Source of the DNA: Pachyseris speciosa
Taxonomy: Eukaryota; Cnidaria; Anthozoa; Scleractinia; Pachyseridae
Assembly: GCA_016490735.1 (NCBI GenBank)
Contig: JAEMWC010000395.1
Span: 477,501 to 541,500 of the forward strand
Direction of reading: 5' to 3'
DNA length: 64,000 bases
The position numbers and the translations under genes are program-made. Every line of letters begins with the position of its first letter. The stretch's first letter is position 1. Under the pieces are notes generated by a model that ran no database searches, was not told where the DNA came from, and was given only the letters and a program-made list of their open reading frames with translations. Of the stretch, positions 11,262-23,400 are shown piece by piece.

Positions 11262-11288
11262 CCTAACCTAACCTAACCTAACCTAACC
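11262..11288. repeat. (CCTAA)n pentanucleotide array, right part
   Basis: Five units, directly preceded by a short aattcc-type repeat (11235-11262) at the LINE 5' junction. Confidence 0.8.
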
Positions 11289-14200
11289 ACTGCAATCAGC
11301 TAGATGTAGCCTGCAACTCAGCTTCCCATGATTGAGGCCTTCCAAAGGGTAGAACCGACAACCGACATGGCTCCGAAAACAAGCGACAATCTTCTCCCAA
11401 AATACCGACAACCGACAGAAATTGGCGGAAAACGCGCGACAGTTTGCGACAGCGACAATTCACTTTCCATTCCTCTTTGTTTTCTTTGCGACAGTGGCAT
11501 TTGCCCCTAACGACACAAGCAACAGACAGAGTCGTAAACGAGCGACAAAGCGACATCAGACCACTGCTTGGAAGGCCTTATGATTAGCCATGATTTATTT
11601 TTTTCTACGAGGTCTTAGTATAAGGTTAACATACAGTACTTGATTATCCTCTCTCCGAAAGGGAAGTCTTTTCAGGGAAATGAGATTGACCAAACAAAAG
11701 CAGCCATTTCAGGGTTTTAAAAACCGGTTGAAGCTAGGTGGACCAGCGCTGGTTATTCACAACAAGTGCGACCGAGTAGTTTGAAACATCCAAAGTTATA
11801 ACGGTCATAATTGGGGACTTTGAACCAGGGTTCTCGACGCCCTTATCACCCATAAAGTACGCTGCCTGAAATACATTGTAAAGTTACACGACTGAGAGGG
11901 AAAACGAAGAAAAGCTTTAACCAGTGCAATAGACTCGTAGGCGGCACGCGGGTTGCAAATGTTAGCGGCATTGCAGCTCTCCCAGTTTATTAACACAGCG
12001 CCACGTTCAAATCTCGGACCGAAGCCTGGTCAAATTTTTCGGTTGAAATCGAAAACGCAAACACTGTTCATACAATAAGTTGTACAGATCAATTTCTTTG
12101 GATTTTTTTAAAAAAGCTAACACAACGTAATATTTTGTGGGAGTGAATTCATTCTGCTTTGAACGAACTTCGAAACAGTTTTATTCTAAGTTTCCTGGTT
12201 TTGTCTGTGCAGTTTACATTTTTTTCAGTGAAACAGTGTGCAGGATATTACAAAACTATTCAAAAAACGGTGTATGTCATTATTATGAAAGTAAACCAAA
12301 CTTATGAACTCTAGGACAATCTTCCAGGGCGAGCGACTGAAAGGAAAACTTATTTTTAACTAAAGTTTTCTATAATTCAGTGGAAAATTCGAACGGACGA
12401 ATTAAGCTGAAGCCACTCATTTGGACGATAAATGAAGTGAAAAACAACACAATTGTGTCGGAAAAAAGGGAAAAGACGAAGCTGAGGAATATCAAAGGAG
12501 TATATCGAGATTATTCAAATAATTGTTAAGTAAAAACATTTGTCTCGACTTTATCGAGCACTGGGAGAATGCACTTGACAACTAATTCACAATCATTGAC
12601 GTAATTTTTCATATTGGCTTCACACTTTATGGGGCAAATCATACCTGAATTAAGCTGCGTAATGCTGGAGTGTAGAAACATTCCCTTTTATGTGGCACCG
12701 GCTGGATAGATTTGAGTCACAAAGCAATCGATTTTGTTTTGTAGTTTTGCTTTCCTTTGCAGCGGGATGCAATTTTAGTACTACCAAATGATATTAAACA
12801 ACGTTTCTGTCCAGTTAAATCCATAGTGATGTATGTTTTTTTTAACTGTTTGACATGCAGTATACCAATTTTAATTTGATTCAAACTGTGCAAAGATGGC
12901 CGTGAAAGGGGGGATGGGGGCTAGGAAAGGAACCAAAATTTTCCGGCCTTACTGAGCTCATAGTTAGTATACTTAGCTATGGTGACAAATAAGCATGTCA
13001 TTTAATTATTCACGCGAGGTGTCGTGACGTTTTCATGGCAACAGGATATTGAGAGCTCAGTTTTTCTTCATCTTTTTGCAAACAATTTGCAGTTTCTTGA
13101 TTCAAAATTATACTTGTCTCAGCCTTTTTAGAAAGTTTTAACGGTTTTGATCATTAGAGAGTCAATCTTGTCAGCTTTTAGAGGTTTTGAAAACATCGCG
13201 GGAGCTACCATGTTGCATAACCTCATCACGGCACTACTTACCTTTGTGGACCTCTTGAATTTACGAATGAGAAGGAGAGGGGTACATTTGTTCAATGAGA
13301 AACAAACAAATCACGCATTATGTGTCCCTGTAGCGTTGAAAATTCCAGAAAGCAAAAAGACGGCTACCTTCACAGTTTCGGAGTTTCAGAGGTGTACTAA
13401 AAAAGCTTTCTTTTATCATGGTTGTGTAATCACCTTATATCTAAGTTGTTGCATGTAATTTTTATTTATTTTATTTTTGAATTTTACGTTATAATTATAA
13501 CTGTTTCTATTCTATTTTATTTTATATAGGGAATCTATTGATAGCAGTCTTTTTCCATTGTAAAATACTGAAAGAGTTACCTTATTTAAATAAAGGCCTC
13601 ATTGTGACGCTTCCTCTTCTTCGATATTTTTAAACACTGGCATCTTAAAAACCATATTTTTACATAACAGGATAGTGTGGACGTGAAATGTTTTCCACCT
13701 TGACACTTCTTTTGTGGCGCCTTAAAGCTTGAATAACATTGCGAGAACCTTAAAAAATCTGTGAGCAACTTTTGATTGTTCCCGTAGCAATGCTTCCTCT
13801 CTAATCAACTTTCTTTTGGCAAGATTACCGAGCTTTACCCGTGAGAGTATCCGTCGTAGGGAAATGTCACTGGAACTCATTTTAACATAATTATTTTTTT
13901 CAGTCCTTTTTGTTTTACTTTGTTGACAAGCTAGCACCTTTTTGGCCACTAAAAACTACGATAATAAGCGTTCTCAGGGAAGCAGGCAGTTATATATGTG
14001 GTTCAGATGAACAAATTAAAGAAGGCCTTCGCCGTAAGCTGTAGTATATTGTGCAGCAATTAAAACGTCTAGGCTCCAAGCAAACGTTTCGTCAATGATT
14101 AACGCTTTTGAGAGAATTTTTGAAACTTTTGCTCGTTTTGAATAGACACTCAGTAAATCCTTTCCTTCGAGGTATAGACTATAGTTAAGTTTGTCTTTCT

Positions 14201-14557
14201 TGCGACAAGTTTAAACTCAGTTAGCAATACTCTGCTCATATGATTTCCAACTATAATCATGTCCTAGATTTAACACGATTGCACTGGTTAAAGTAAGCCA
14301 ATTCAATTAGATCAGTATACTGGCCCAGAATTATGGAATCTACAACTTAAGCGTATCAGCGAGACTTGTTTATATTATCAAGTTTTTATAGACAGTAATA
14401 GCCCGGATATTGAAAGCTGGACTTAAATACCATGCTCACTGAACTGACTCTCGTTGTGCGAACTGCATTTTACCTAATACATAATGGACACCTATAGCTT
14501 AGTATTTTGCCTTGTAGACGTATACACATGTAAATACTCTGCATGAGCCTTTTTCTT

Positions 14558-14603
<46 letters not shown>

Positions 14604-15394
14604 TAACCGAATATTTAAACAGGATAGACCTATCAGTACAAATGGTACTGTTATCAAAGGGGTCCTGTAAATACTAAAAAAGATAAAAAATGTAAAATGT
14701 ACAAGTGGAAAATACAGCGGTAAAAAGCGATACTATAGAAAACTACAAACAAAAATGTTTTGATTTATAGTCGCTAACTTTTTCTTTATGGTTTAATTTC
14801 CCCATTTAGTGGTAGTTTTACTACTATTTCAGACTGTCACGTAGGTACAAATCAGTGACCTTAATTTACCCTAGGGATTATCAGTTTTAGTATGAAAAAG
14901 GCCAGTGGGGACGAGTAAATACATTAAACTAATAATTCAAGTAAACATAACAAGGTGAAGAAACCCAGCTGGCAGGATGCGAACCAGTTGGCTATTTACA
15001 AGCGTGGCCGAGTTAGAGAGGGAATTTGACCACGGGGCACAGGATTGAAGTTCAGCGCTCTAATAGCTCGGTCACGTTGCCTCCTGGCGAGCGTTTCTCA
15101 AAACTCCGGAAAACATTTCCGGCCCGAGAAGTATTTCTCAAGTCATTTTTCTATCGATTGGTACTAGCTTTTTAAGCAAACTAACCCAATGAATTTCTCA
15201 ATTTTGTACCGAGCTTTCTTGAAATATTATTAAAAATATCCGAAATTGAATTTCTGGTGATGAACCTAGTGCACATAAAATAGTTTTACGGGTCCGAAAC
15301 GTTTCGGGAGTTTTGAGAAACGCGCGCCTGGTCATGGCTCGGCCTCGTAATAGCCATTACAAATTAGCTATTAGCAAATAAAACGTCAGTTCTT
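11289..15394. other. Noncoding downstream region of receptor A; duplicated; no gene recognised
   Basis: Nearly collinear with 57892-62151. The partner has 231 extra bases at 58736-58966 and lacks about 20 bases present here near 12200-12225. Contains an (AAT)n array at about 14559-14602. Open frames at 13147-13458 (+) and 13722-13949 (-) are altered or broken in the other copy and carry no known domain. Confidence 0.5.
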
Positions 15395-15658
15395 CTAATC
15401 TTCCAATTTGTTGGGTGACAGCTCTTTCATTGATGAAGCCGGTGAAGGTGAAGGAACTGGAGAGGGGCTCCCCCGGGGTTCACCATTTTGTTGGACGCAA
15501 AGTGTGTTGGTATATGAACCATTCACATATCTTTCCCTTCCCATTTCAGTGCCCTGGTGGGTGCTTGAGATGTCAATGGACCTACAGGCCATCGTAGTCA
15601 TCATAGTCGAATCTCCAGATTCATCATCGAGTGATTTCATCTTTAGACTATGAACCAG
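15395..15658 (-). CDS. Receptor A exon 14: cytosolic tail and stop
   Basis: Acceptor TTTCACCAG|CTG, TAG at 15397-15395, 88 codons with the stop. Acidic SLDDESGDST, then a Ser/Pro-rich stretch and final SPNKLED. No coiled coil of the GABA-B1/B2 heterodimer type is obvious. Confidence 0.85.
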   Translation of the reverse strand: MVHSLKMKSLDDESGDSTMMTTMACRSIDISSTHQGTEMGRERYVNGSYTNTLCVQQNGEPRGSPSPVPSPSPASSMKELSPNKLED

Positions 15659-16352
15659 CTGGTGAAAGCAGAGAATTGAAGAACATTAATTTGGGATGAG
15701 TATTAAATTCTGTGCAACGAGTATAGCGTACTTACATTGAATTGAGGCATAATATATATAGGGGGTTTTCACGTGACGTCATAAAAACTAAAATTCAAAA
15801 GTAAACAGACTTTTGCATTTTTATCTTCATAACGTAAAAGACATAAAAGAGCAGTTTGAATTTTATGTTTTTCACAGTGCGAGACATAAAGATGTCTGCT
15901 CACAAGCATGAAGCATGCACTCAACAAGCACTTGCATGAAAACATCGTGTGGTTTTGAGGTTTGAAAAGCCAACATGGTAAGAGAAGCGTCTACGTGAAT
16001 ATTTGAAAACTCAATTGAGAGAACAAAGCCTTTCAGATAGCTAAAGTAAGAAATATATGTTTTAACTCGTTTCCGGCTGCCATCGTGGCGTCCCTCAAAG
16101 GAACGCCAAGATGGCGTTTCCATACAAAACACTATAATTTTGAGTGGTGCATTTTGCCAAATAACTCGAGTACGGGATATCACACGGCCCTGAGACTTTG
16201 GCATGTTGTTTATTTATTACTCTTCTATGATACCACAATTTCTTGACTTTATCTATTTGAATGGTTGATGATTTTATTTTTTTACTTACGTGACTGAAAA
16301 TGCTCTCTACATATACTACATTTTACTATTTCGCTATAATTTAATAATAATG

Positions 16353-16414
<62 letters not shown>

Positions 16415-17427
16415 ATTTCGACTCGTTCCGGCAATTCTCATAGCGTGCATGGTTAGTCTTTCCAGGACATCAGCTGTTGGGAATTAAAGGACAGAGGTAA
16501 ATATATGTGGATCCTTTTCTTCGGACTTTACCTGTGTTGAGCAAGTAAAAGTGCGTGCATGACTGACTTAACAGAAATGCGCTAAATCCAGTTTCTTTTA
16601 CCTTGGGTATGAAGATCAAACATATGGTGGCTGTAGCAGGGAATATTATGCACACACTCAGCGCCGCATACAGCTCACTGTACTGTTTATCCACCAAGAT
16701 GACCGCCAAGAAAGCACCAATCATAGACAAGACCACCACGTTGTAAACACAAATACCGATGACGCGTGAGTCATTCAGATGAGCGTAAACAACATTCCTT
16801 GTCTCGTACGCGAGGAAAAGGCCATAAAGCAACAGAATTCCTTTGTAAACATAGATCAGCGCCAGCCACATCGGCATGTTCTCTGCCATGCAGGTATTTA
16901 ATGTATATACGATGGTTTTGTAGTAATCATTTGGATCATTCTGCAATAAAATCACAAACGTAAGAATATTAGAGCATTTTTCAAATGAGCGTCGTAAACC
17001 AAAACCAAAGCAATTACTCTGACCAATCACAACAGAAGTAAGCAGTGCAATGAGCCAATCAGAGTACGAAGCAATTACATGTTGCCGGCGCAAAGCGCGG
17101 GAAAATGCGCGCGTGCAAGTCGCGATTGGTTTTAGTTTTGCTTCTCATTGGTTGAGAAAGTGGCGGGAGTTTTCTTGGCCAATCACAGAGCGAGGAAATG
17201 CAAAACCAAAGAAAAACGAGAATTACTTTCGACACTCAATTGAAAACGGCTTTACTCCCAGTGATATCAATAAGTCAGTTAGCCGTAGGTTCGACAGTCA
17301 CCTCGAACCGCGGTCTGTCCTGAGTCAGTCTGACATACCTGGCAGTCATTTTTCTCATTTTTGTTTTCATTCGTTTGTTCGTTCTAACTTTCCTGGTGTC
17401 CCTACTCATCATCATCATCATCAACAT

Positions 17428-17470
<43 letters not shown>

Positions 17471-20400
17471 TTCTTCTTCTTCTTCTTCTTCTTTCAAGGC
17501 GTCCTTGTGAGGTTTGCGTGAGCAACAGAGGCTCTAAAGACAGGTGGCCAGCCCATCACCCAGCTTCCACCCAACCCTGCGATATGTGAGGCATGCCACA
17601 GCACTGATAACTACGTTCCCTACTCTTATCGATCAATATGTGGGTTCTTTTACGTCCCCTGTACGTTTTGCGTGCGGAGGTGAAGGAGGCAAGACTAACC
17701 GCCTTATGGCACTGCGCGTGCCCAGTAACGCGATTATATATATCTGAACTGAAGCAAATGTTCAGCACAAAGCCGGCAAGTTTCTTGTCAGGTCTTGGAT
17801 TGTAACTCACAACCTTCCGCAAGGCAGTCCGGTGCTCTACCAACTGAGCTAACCATAGGGAGGTTTCCGCCCCTATTTCCGAATGTTTATTACTGATTAA
17901 ACTCCTTATCTATTATATTCTGACCTTTTGATCTATGTCGACTTGTTTGTGTTGCAGTGGATCAGTAACTTCCCATGCCACCAAAGTCACCACGTCAATC
18001 AACACGATTCCACCAACCATGGCTAACAACGTCGAATCAGAGAGAGGGCCGAGCTGAGGAATTTCAAAGGCATGTTAGCGCTGACTTTCATTGATTTCAG
18101 TGGATGTTCAAAACCGATGAAAGGACAATTTGATGACACCAATTTCTAGTGGTTTGTCTCAAGACTATTTTTGTCTGTTTTTTACTGCACAATCCTTGAA
18201 ATACTTACGCGAGCTTTTAAACGCTTGTTTGTGCAAATCTTGTAAATTCTCCAGGTTTTGATGAACATAGCACCAAAGGCCAAAGAAAACCCTATGTCCA
18301 GAATCCAGGCGCGAGCCTTGAAATAAAAGAAAATAACATGCCAGTAAAAAAATATGAACTAAGATGGAACAAACTGAATTATAACATAGCTGGTAAATTC
18401 GAGTAGTCAAATTCAATTGCGCGAGTGTGCTTCAGATTCCTATTGTGCACGGTGATGACGTAGCAGAGCGAATTTCTCTTTACTCAATATTTATACTTCG
18501 GCGTTGAAAATGTTATAAAACAATTGGCTCATGCGTCAGCTATGCGTTCATCGAGATATGAAGCACTTGGGAAGATAGGAGAGCAGTCAAGAAGCTAGAG
18601 TTGCCCTCGGCTACGCTTCGAGCAACTCTTACGCATCTTTCATGCTCTCCAAACTTCCCGCGTGCTTCATATCTCGGTGAACGCACGCTGTCGCATGAAT
18701 CAATTGTTAAGAAGAAAAAAGAAAAACTGCAATAAGCGAATGTGAAACTGGAAGAATCAGAAGCAGGACCAGACGAAGAAGAAATGGAGGCAGAAGTAGA
18801 AGCAGGACTTTATTCTTTATTCTTCTTTATCTTTTTCTTTAGTTCGCCATAAGCCACACAAACGTAAACTATACAATGTAACATGGCATATACATCTATA
18901 GAAGAGTGCACAATTAGATATGCAAGATATGGCTATGGTAAGGAAGACGAAGAAGAAACAAAACTTCCAGGCTCCGTCCTCCTTGATGCTTTGGACATAA
19001 AATACCTAGAACAGGCATCTATTTTCTCCTTACAATTTCTCACAGCCGGGCTTAACGGGTTAAAATTCGAATATGATTAGTATGATTAAAATAATTTTGG
19101 CCTAGAATATCTAACGTAAAAATAATAGAAAACAAAAAATAAAGAGTAAGAATATATGTGTAAATTCAATCAGCGTTTGCTTAACTGTGTGTCAGTTAAG
19201 CTCTGAGCGCGCTCTGAGAGCTCTGAGCGCGTGGAATATCATACTATCACAGCCCCCAACACGCCGTTCTACATTCTAAGACACCTTATTCCAAAATGGC
19301 GGCCAATTTATTATGCTTTTGTTTACATGTTAACTAGCCCTCTTTGCCTCGTCAACATGTACAAAATACAAAAGAATTTTGAAGTGAAAATGAGGCAAAG
19401 AGGGCTAATTAACATGCAAACAAAAGAATAATAAATTGGCCGCCATTTTGGAATAAAAGGTGTATAGACCATTTTACATTTGTCGGTGAAAGCGAGGCTG
19501 GGGTGACCTTGTTTTGATACAAACCTACCTACTTTTCTTATGTAAATCATGTTTTTCTTATGCTAACTAGTGTTTAATCAGCATAATTTCCATAAGAAAA
19601 GCAGATAGGTTTGTATCAAAACAAGATCACCCCTAGCCTCGCATTCAATCAAAGGCCAGGGTATAATAAAAACAATGTGCTTAATGATAGGGTACGTCTC
19701 TCCCAGCTGAGATTTTTATCATCGGACTAAGAGTTTTGGAAAAACTTTTAGGTAGAAACAACGAGTGCACACGCATTTAAAACCTGGAGAATAGCCTGGA
19801 GCTGAGGGCAGGTATTTTAATTCCGTTTGAGATGCCCGGGCACAAAGCTCGCAAACGCTCTCATATGCACCAAGCGCTCATGCGGTGTTCTTCTCGCGCC
19901 CTCCCGCTGCTTCCTCATTAGAAAGAAAAAAAAAACGGAATACACACTGCGATAAGAATGCACGAGCAACGGTTACCTTACAGATGCGTGGAGAGTCAAA
20001 CTTTCGTAGACCAAACAACACCACTGTACTTAGGCACATGATACATCCTAAGACCATGACGTCGTTGAAAATGGGCGCAGACAATCTGATAAACCTGTTG
20101 CCGAACACGATAAGCCTGTTAGACTCAGAATTGAGGTGAAAATTGCGGTTATGGTAAATGCCATAAGAAGTATACCGACAATGGTGGGGTGAATTGGCTT
20201 GTTGCCGTGATGATATGCGAGTAATAAGTGTTTAAAAAGTTACAACTCACAACAACGCAAGTCAAGGGCAGACTGTGATTTGATGAATAAAATGAAGTTG
20301 ACTCAGGCTAGCATGAAATAACTGAGAGATTTAAAACTTACTTGTATTTGCGGTAATAACGGTTGAATCCGAGAAAAAAAAGTCCTAAGACGATGCCCAA

Positions 20401-23400
20401 ACATGCGACTACTGAGGATATTATGAACAGGGCGGGATGGATGTATGCTGGCTCCTTGATCTCAATCGTTCGGTCTGGTGGAATTTCACCATCTGCAACA
20501 TGACAGCCGGGGGCAACTTAGTTATCTCCATCTTCTGTTGTCTTTACTAAGATCCCTCACTCGTAGAACCCTCCACCCCTACCCCTCGATGTGTAATGTG
20601 CTGATCAACCGCTGACCAAAATGTCGCCAGAAGGGTCTGGGTACGTGAAACTGGTTTAATGTGAAGTTTGTGTGGAGGTTTGTCAAATGAAAACGTCATC
20701 TTAGAGGCCTTTTGTCAAATACGATTATTTTTTCCGAGAGAGAAATCGTGGTGACAAATATATGGTGCGAACTTGCACAAAAGGCAATCAAATAACCAAA
20801 TTGGTAAAGTTTGACGAAAAGTAGAAATAAACTATCTATCCTCGCCACGGTTTTCAATCGATACTATCTTTTCATAAACATCATCATCATCATCATCTGA
20901 CATTTTACGAAATAACGCTGCGTACATATATGTTGCTTACTTCAGTTGAATCAAACCAACCTCCGTTATAGTTTGCATGACTACGTTTTTGTCGTCTCTA
21001 GAAACGCTGAGCGAAAGATTCTCGTGATCGAAAATCGAAAAACTGGCTGTCAATCGGCTTCCGTCACTGGAACGGAAGGAAGTGTGTATACAAGACTTCT
21101 TGTACATCACGTATTAATTTAGAATTAGAATATTTCGAATTTGTAATTGTTTTTACTCAGCTCAGCTCAACTCAGCTATGCATTATTAGCAAAACTAAGG
21201 GAATACCTTTCCATAGCGAATACTTGGTGTAGTTTTCAAGTTGTAAACCCTTCGCTTTTGCAGAATGTTGACCAACTGTTACTAATTTCCGCCCTTCATC
21301 TGCAGCAAAACGAACACAAATGCGGACTCAGTGTGAAATATTTTAATATTTGAACTGCTGATTAAAGAATCATATTCAAAAGAAACACTGCAGGAAAAGA
21401 TTCAGTAAGTGCCCATAACACTGTAAAATCGATAGCAATTGTGGTGAATAAACGCGTTTCGTGTATTCATTCACAGGATCCGTCTACTCAAGCATTTATG
21501 GATTTATAATATGGAATTTGATGTTTCGTCTAGTATTTTCCGAGTCATACGATGCAGCCAAAAGTAAGAAAAGTTGAATTAAATGAACAAGAATATATGA
21601 GAATCATATATTGAACCGGGCGGTTTAAAAACTTGAGTATTGGCGAAAAAAAAAAGCCCGAAGTACAATTAAATTATGGAGAAGAGATGAATAATTTACC
21701 TCAATATATTATCGACTTATCTACTAGCCCAGACTACTTATGTTTTTCACAAATTAGTTGAATTAGTAATTAAATTTAGACTAGTAGCTTTTGCAATACT
21801 GTAATTCCTTTTTGGTCATGCAAATAAAGCATTTGTTGTTGTTGTTTTTGTTGTAAGTAATTCTAAATCGTACGACCGCTGACACTGTGCAAAATTTATC
21901 GTGTGAGGTAGCACAATAAATGCGAAGTGAAGTGAAGTGAAGAGCGATGGCGTTCTCCTCAGTCCCCACCCAGGGCTGAACAATGCGAGCTCACGTATTC
22001 TTTTGCATGCCCTTAAAACTATAACACGAGCTACTTCCAACACTAACGTAGCCTCTGTCCTCGATCCGTACTCTGAGAATGTTTATAAAAGATGCCCTCA
22101 CTCTTCCGCTTCCTGCATGACATGTAAACTGTAAGGGTAGGAACTTACCCAAATTTTTGCGGTTTGCAGCAAAGCAACAGAGTCCGATATTCTTCTCAAC
22201 ATGCAAGATTCTCAATTAAAGACAATCTTTCGTACCTGTTTTACAGATCTTGCGAATGTGTTTTCATGTCGAATCATGCCTATTGTGAATTCATTTTGAT
22301 GTTGCGTACCGCGTAACCGCGGAGCCAGCTACGCAAAAGTCTGAGCAGCGGGTACCGCGTAGCCGGCTGCGTGGAAAATTATTCGAGTGGCAGGGTATTC
22401 TGCAGTTAAGACGTCCTTCGAATCTGCTTTGCAGACCTGCTGCAGATAGGCCATCTTCATCCGCTTCTGTATCTTCTTCTTCATCGTTTGTATGGGCAAG
22501 TGGCTCTTCGGCGTGCTGTTGGACAAGTCCAACCTCTTCCATTTCATCCGGTGTTTCGCTTTCTGATTCTTCTCCGCTGGAATTAGACGTATTCGAGTCC
22601 ACAGAAGACAAAATATCGTCACTCTCGGAGATGGTTGCCACTTTCCAACGAACGACTAGCAACTATAATCTCAAAAAAATCTCGACCGAACTTGCGAAGC
22701 TCACTGAATCGCAAGAGAGATGAAGTGTAAACAACTCTTTAGAACCACCAACTACGTCATCAACGCGAAACTCGTCACCAGTCTCCAAAGACACCATTTT
22801 GGCTTTTTGAGGCAATTTGGACAGTAAAAAATACCATTTTATTTTCATTCAAATGAAGAATGATCCTGGCAGTCGTGAACGCAATTTATGCAATTGCGAA
22901 AAGAAGCCTGAAAAAAATTCAGGACTTCAACGGGGTTCAAACCCCGTTGAAGTCCTGAATTTTTTTCAGGCTTCTTTTCGCAATTGCATAAATTGCGTTC
23001 ACAACTGCCAGGATCATTCTTCATTTGATTTCATTTCCGCAGTTCATATATGATTCATTTCATATACCATTCTCATTTATTTTCTTTACGTAAAATTTCA
23101 TTTGCCATTCTTGAAAAAGGACATTTAGACCTGTACTGAATTTTTTTCAGGCTTCTTTTCGCAATTGCATAAATTGCGTTCACAACTGCCAGGATCATTC
23201 TTCATTTGATTTCATTTCCGCAGTTCATATATGATTCATTTCATATACCATTCTCATTTATTTTCTTTACGTAAAATTTCATTTGCCATTCTTGAAAAAG
23301 GACATTTAGACCTGTTAATTTGTGCAAAAAAATGTTTTAACTTCATAGGCACTTTAAGCATGACGTTTACGGCAGACGGCAGACGGCAAACGGCAAACGG

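Larger units (their letters stand above)
5513..17308. repeat. Segmental duplication, left copy (partner 52832-64000)
   Basis: Near-identical sequence resumes at 52832 and runs to the right window edge; base 64000 corresponds to about 17308 here. It covers the last two exons of receptor A, their introns and about 10 kb of downstream noncoding DNA. Differences are mostly single bases plus discrete insertions. This copy has the extra elements 8296-8580 and 9532-11261. The partner has extra blocks at 53101-54186, 56751-57020 and 58736-58966. The left breakpoint is sharp at about 5513/52832; the right one is outside the window. Confidence 0.9.

Noticed and set aside
13147..13458. Open frame of 103 codons in the duplicated noncoding region
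   Set aside because: The equivalent at 59942-60223 has a frame change in the second half; no family resemblance.
17050..17589. Plus-strand open frame of 179 codons with a long His run
   Set aside because: It is the translation of a TIR element plus a (CAT)n microsatellite, antisense to a receptor intron.
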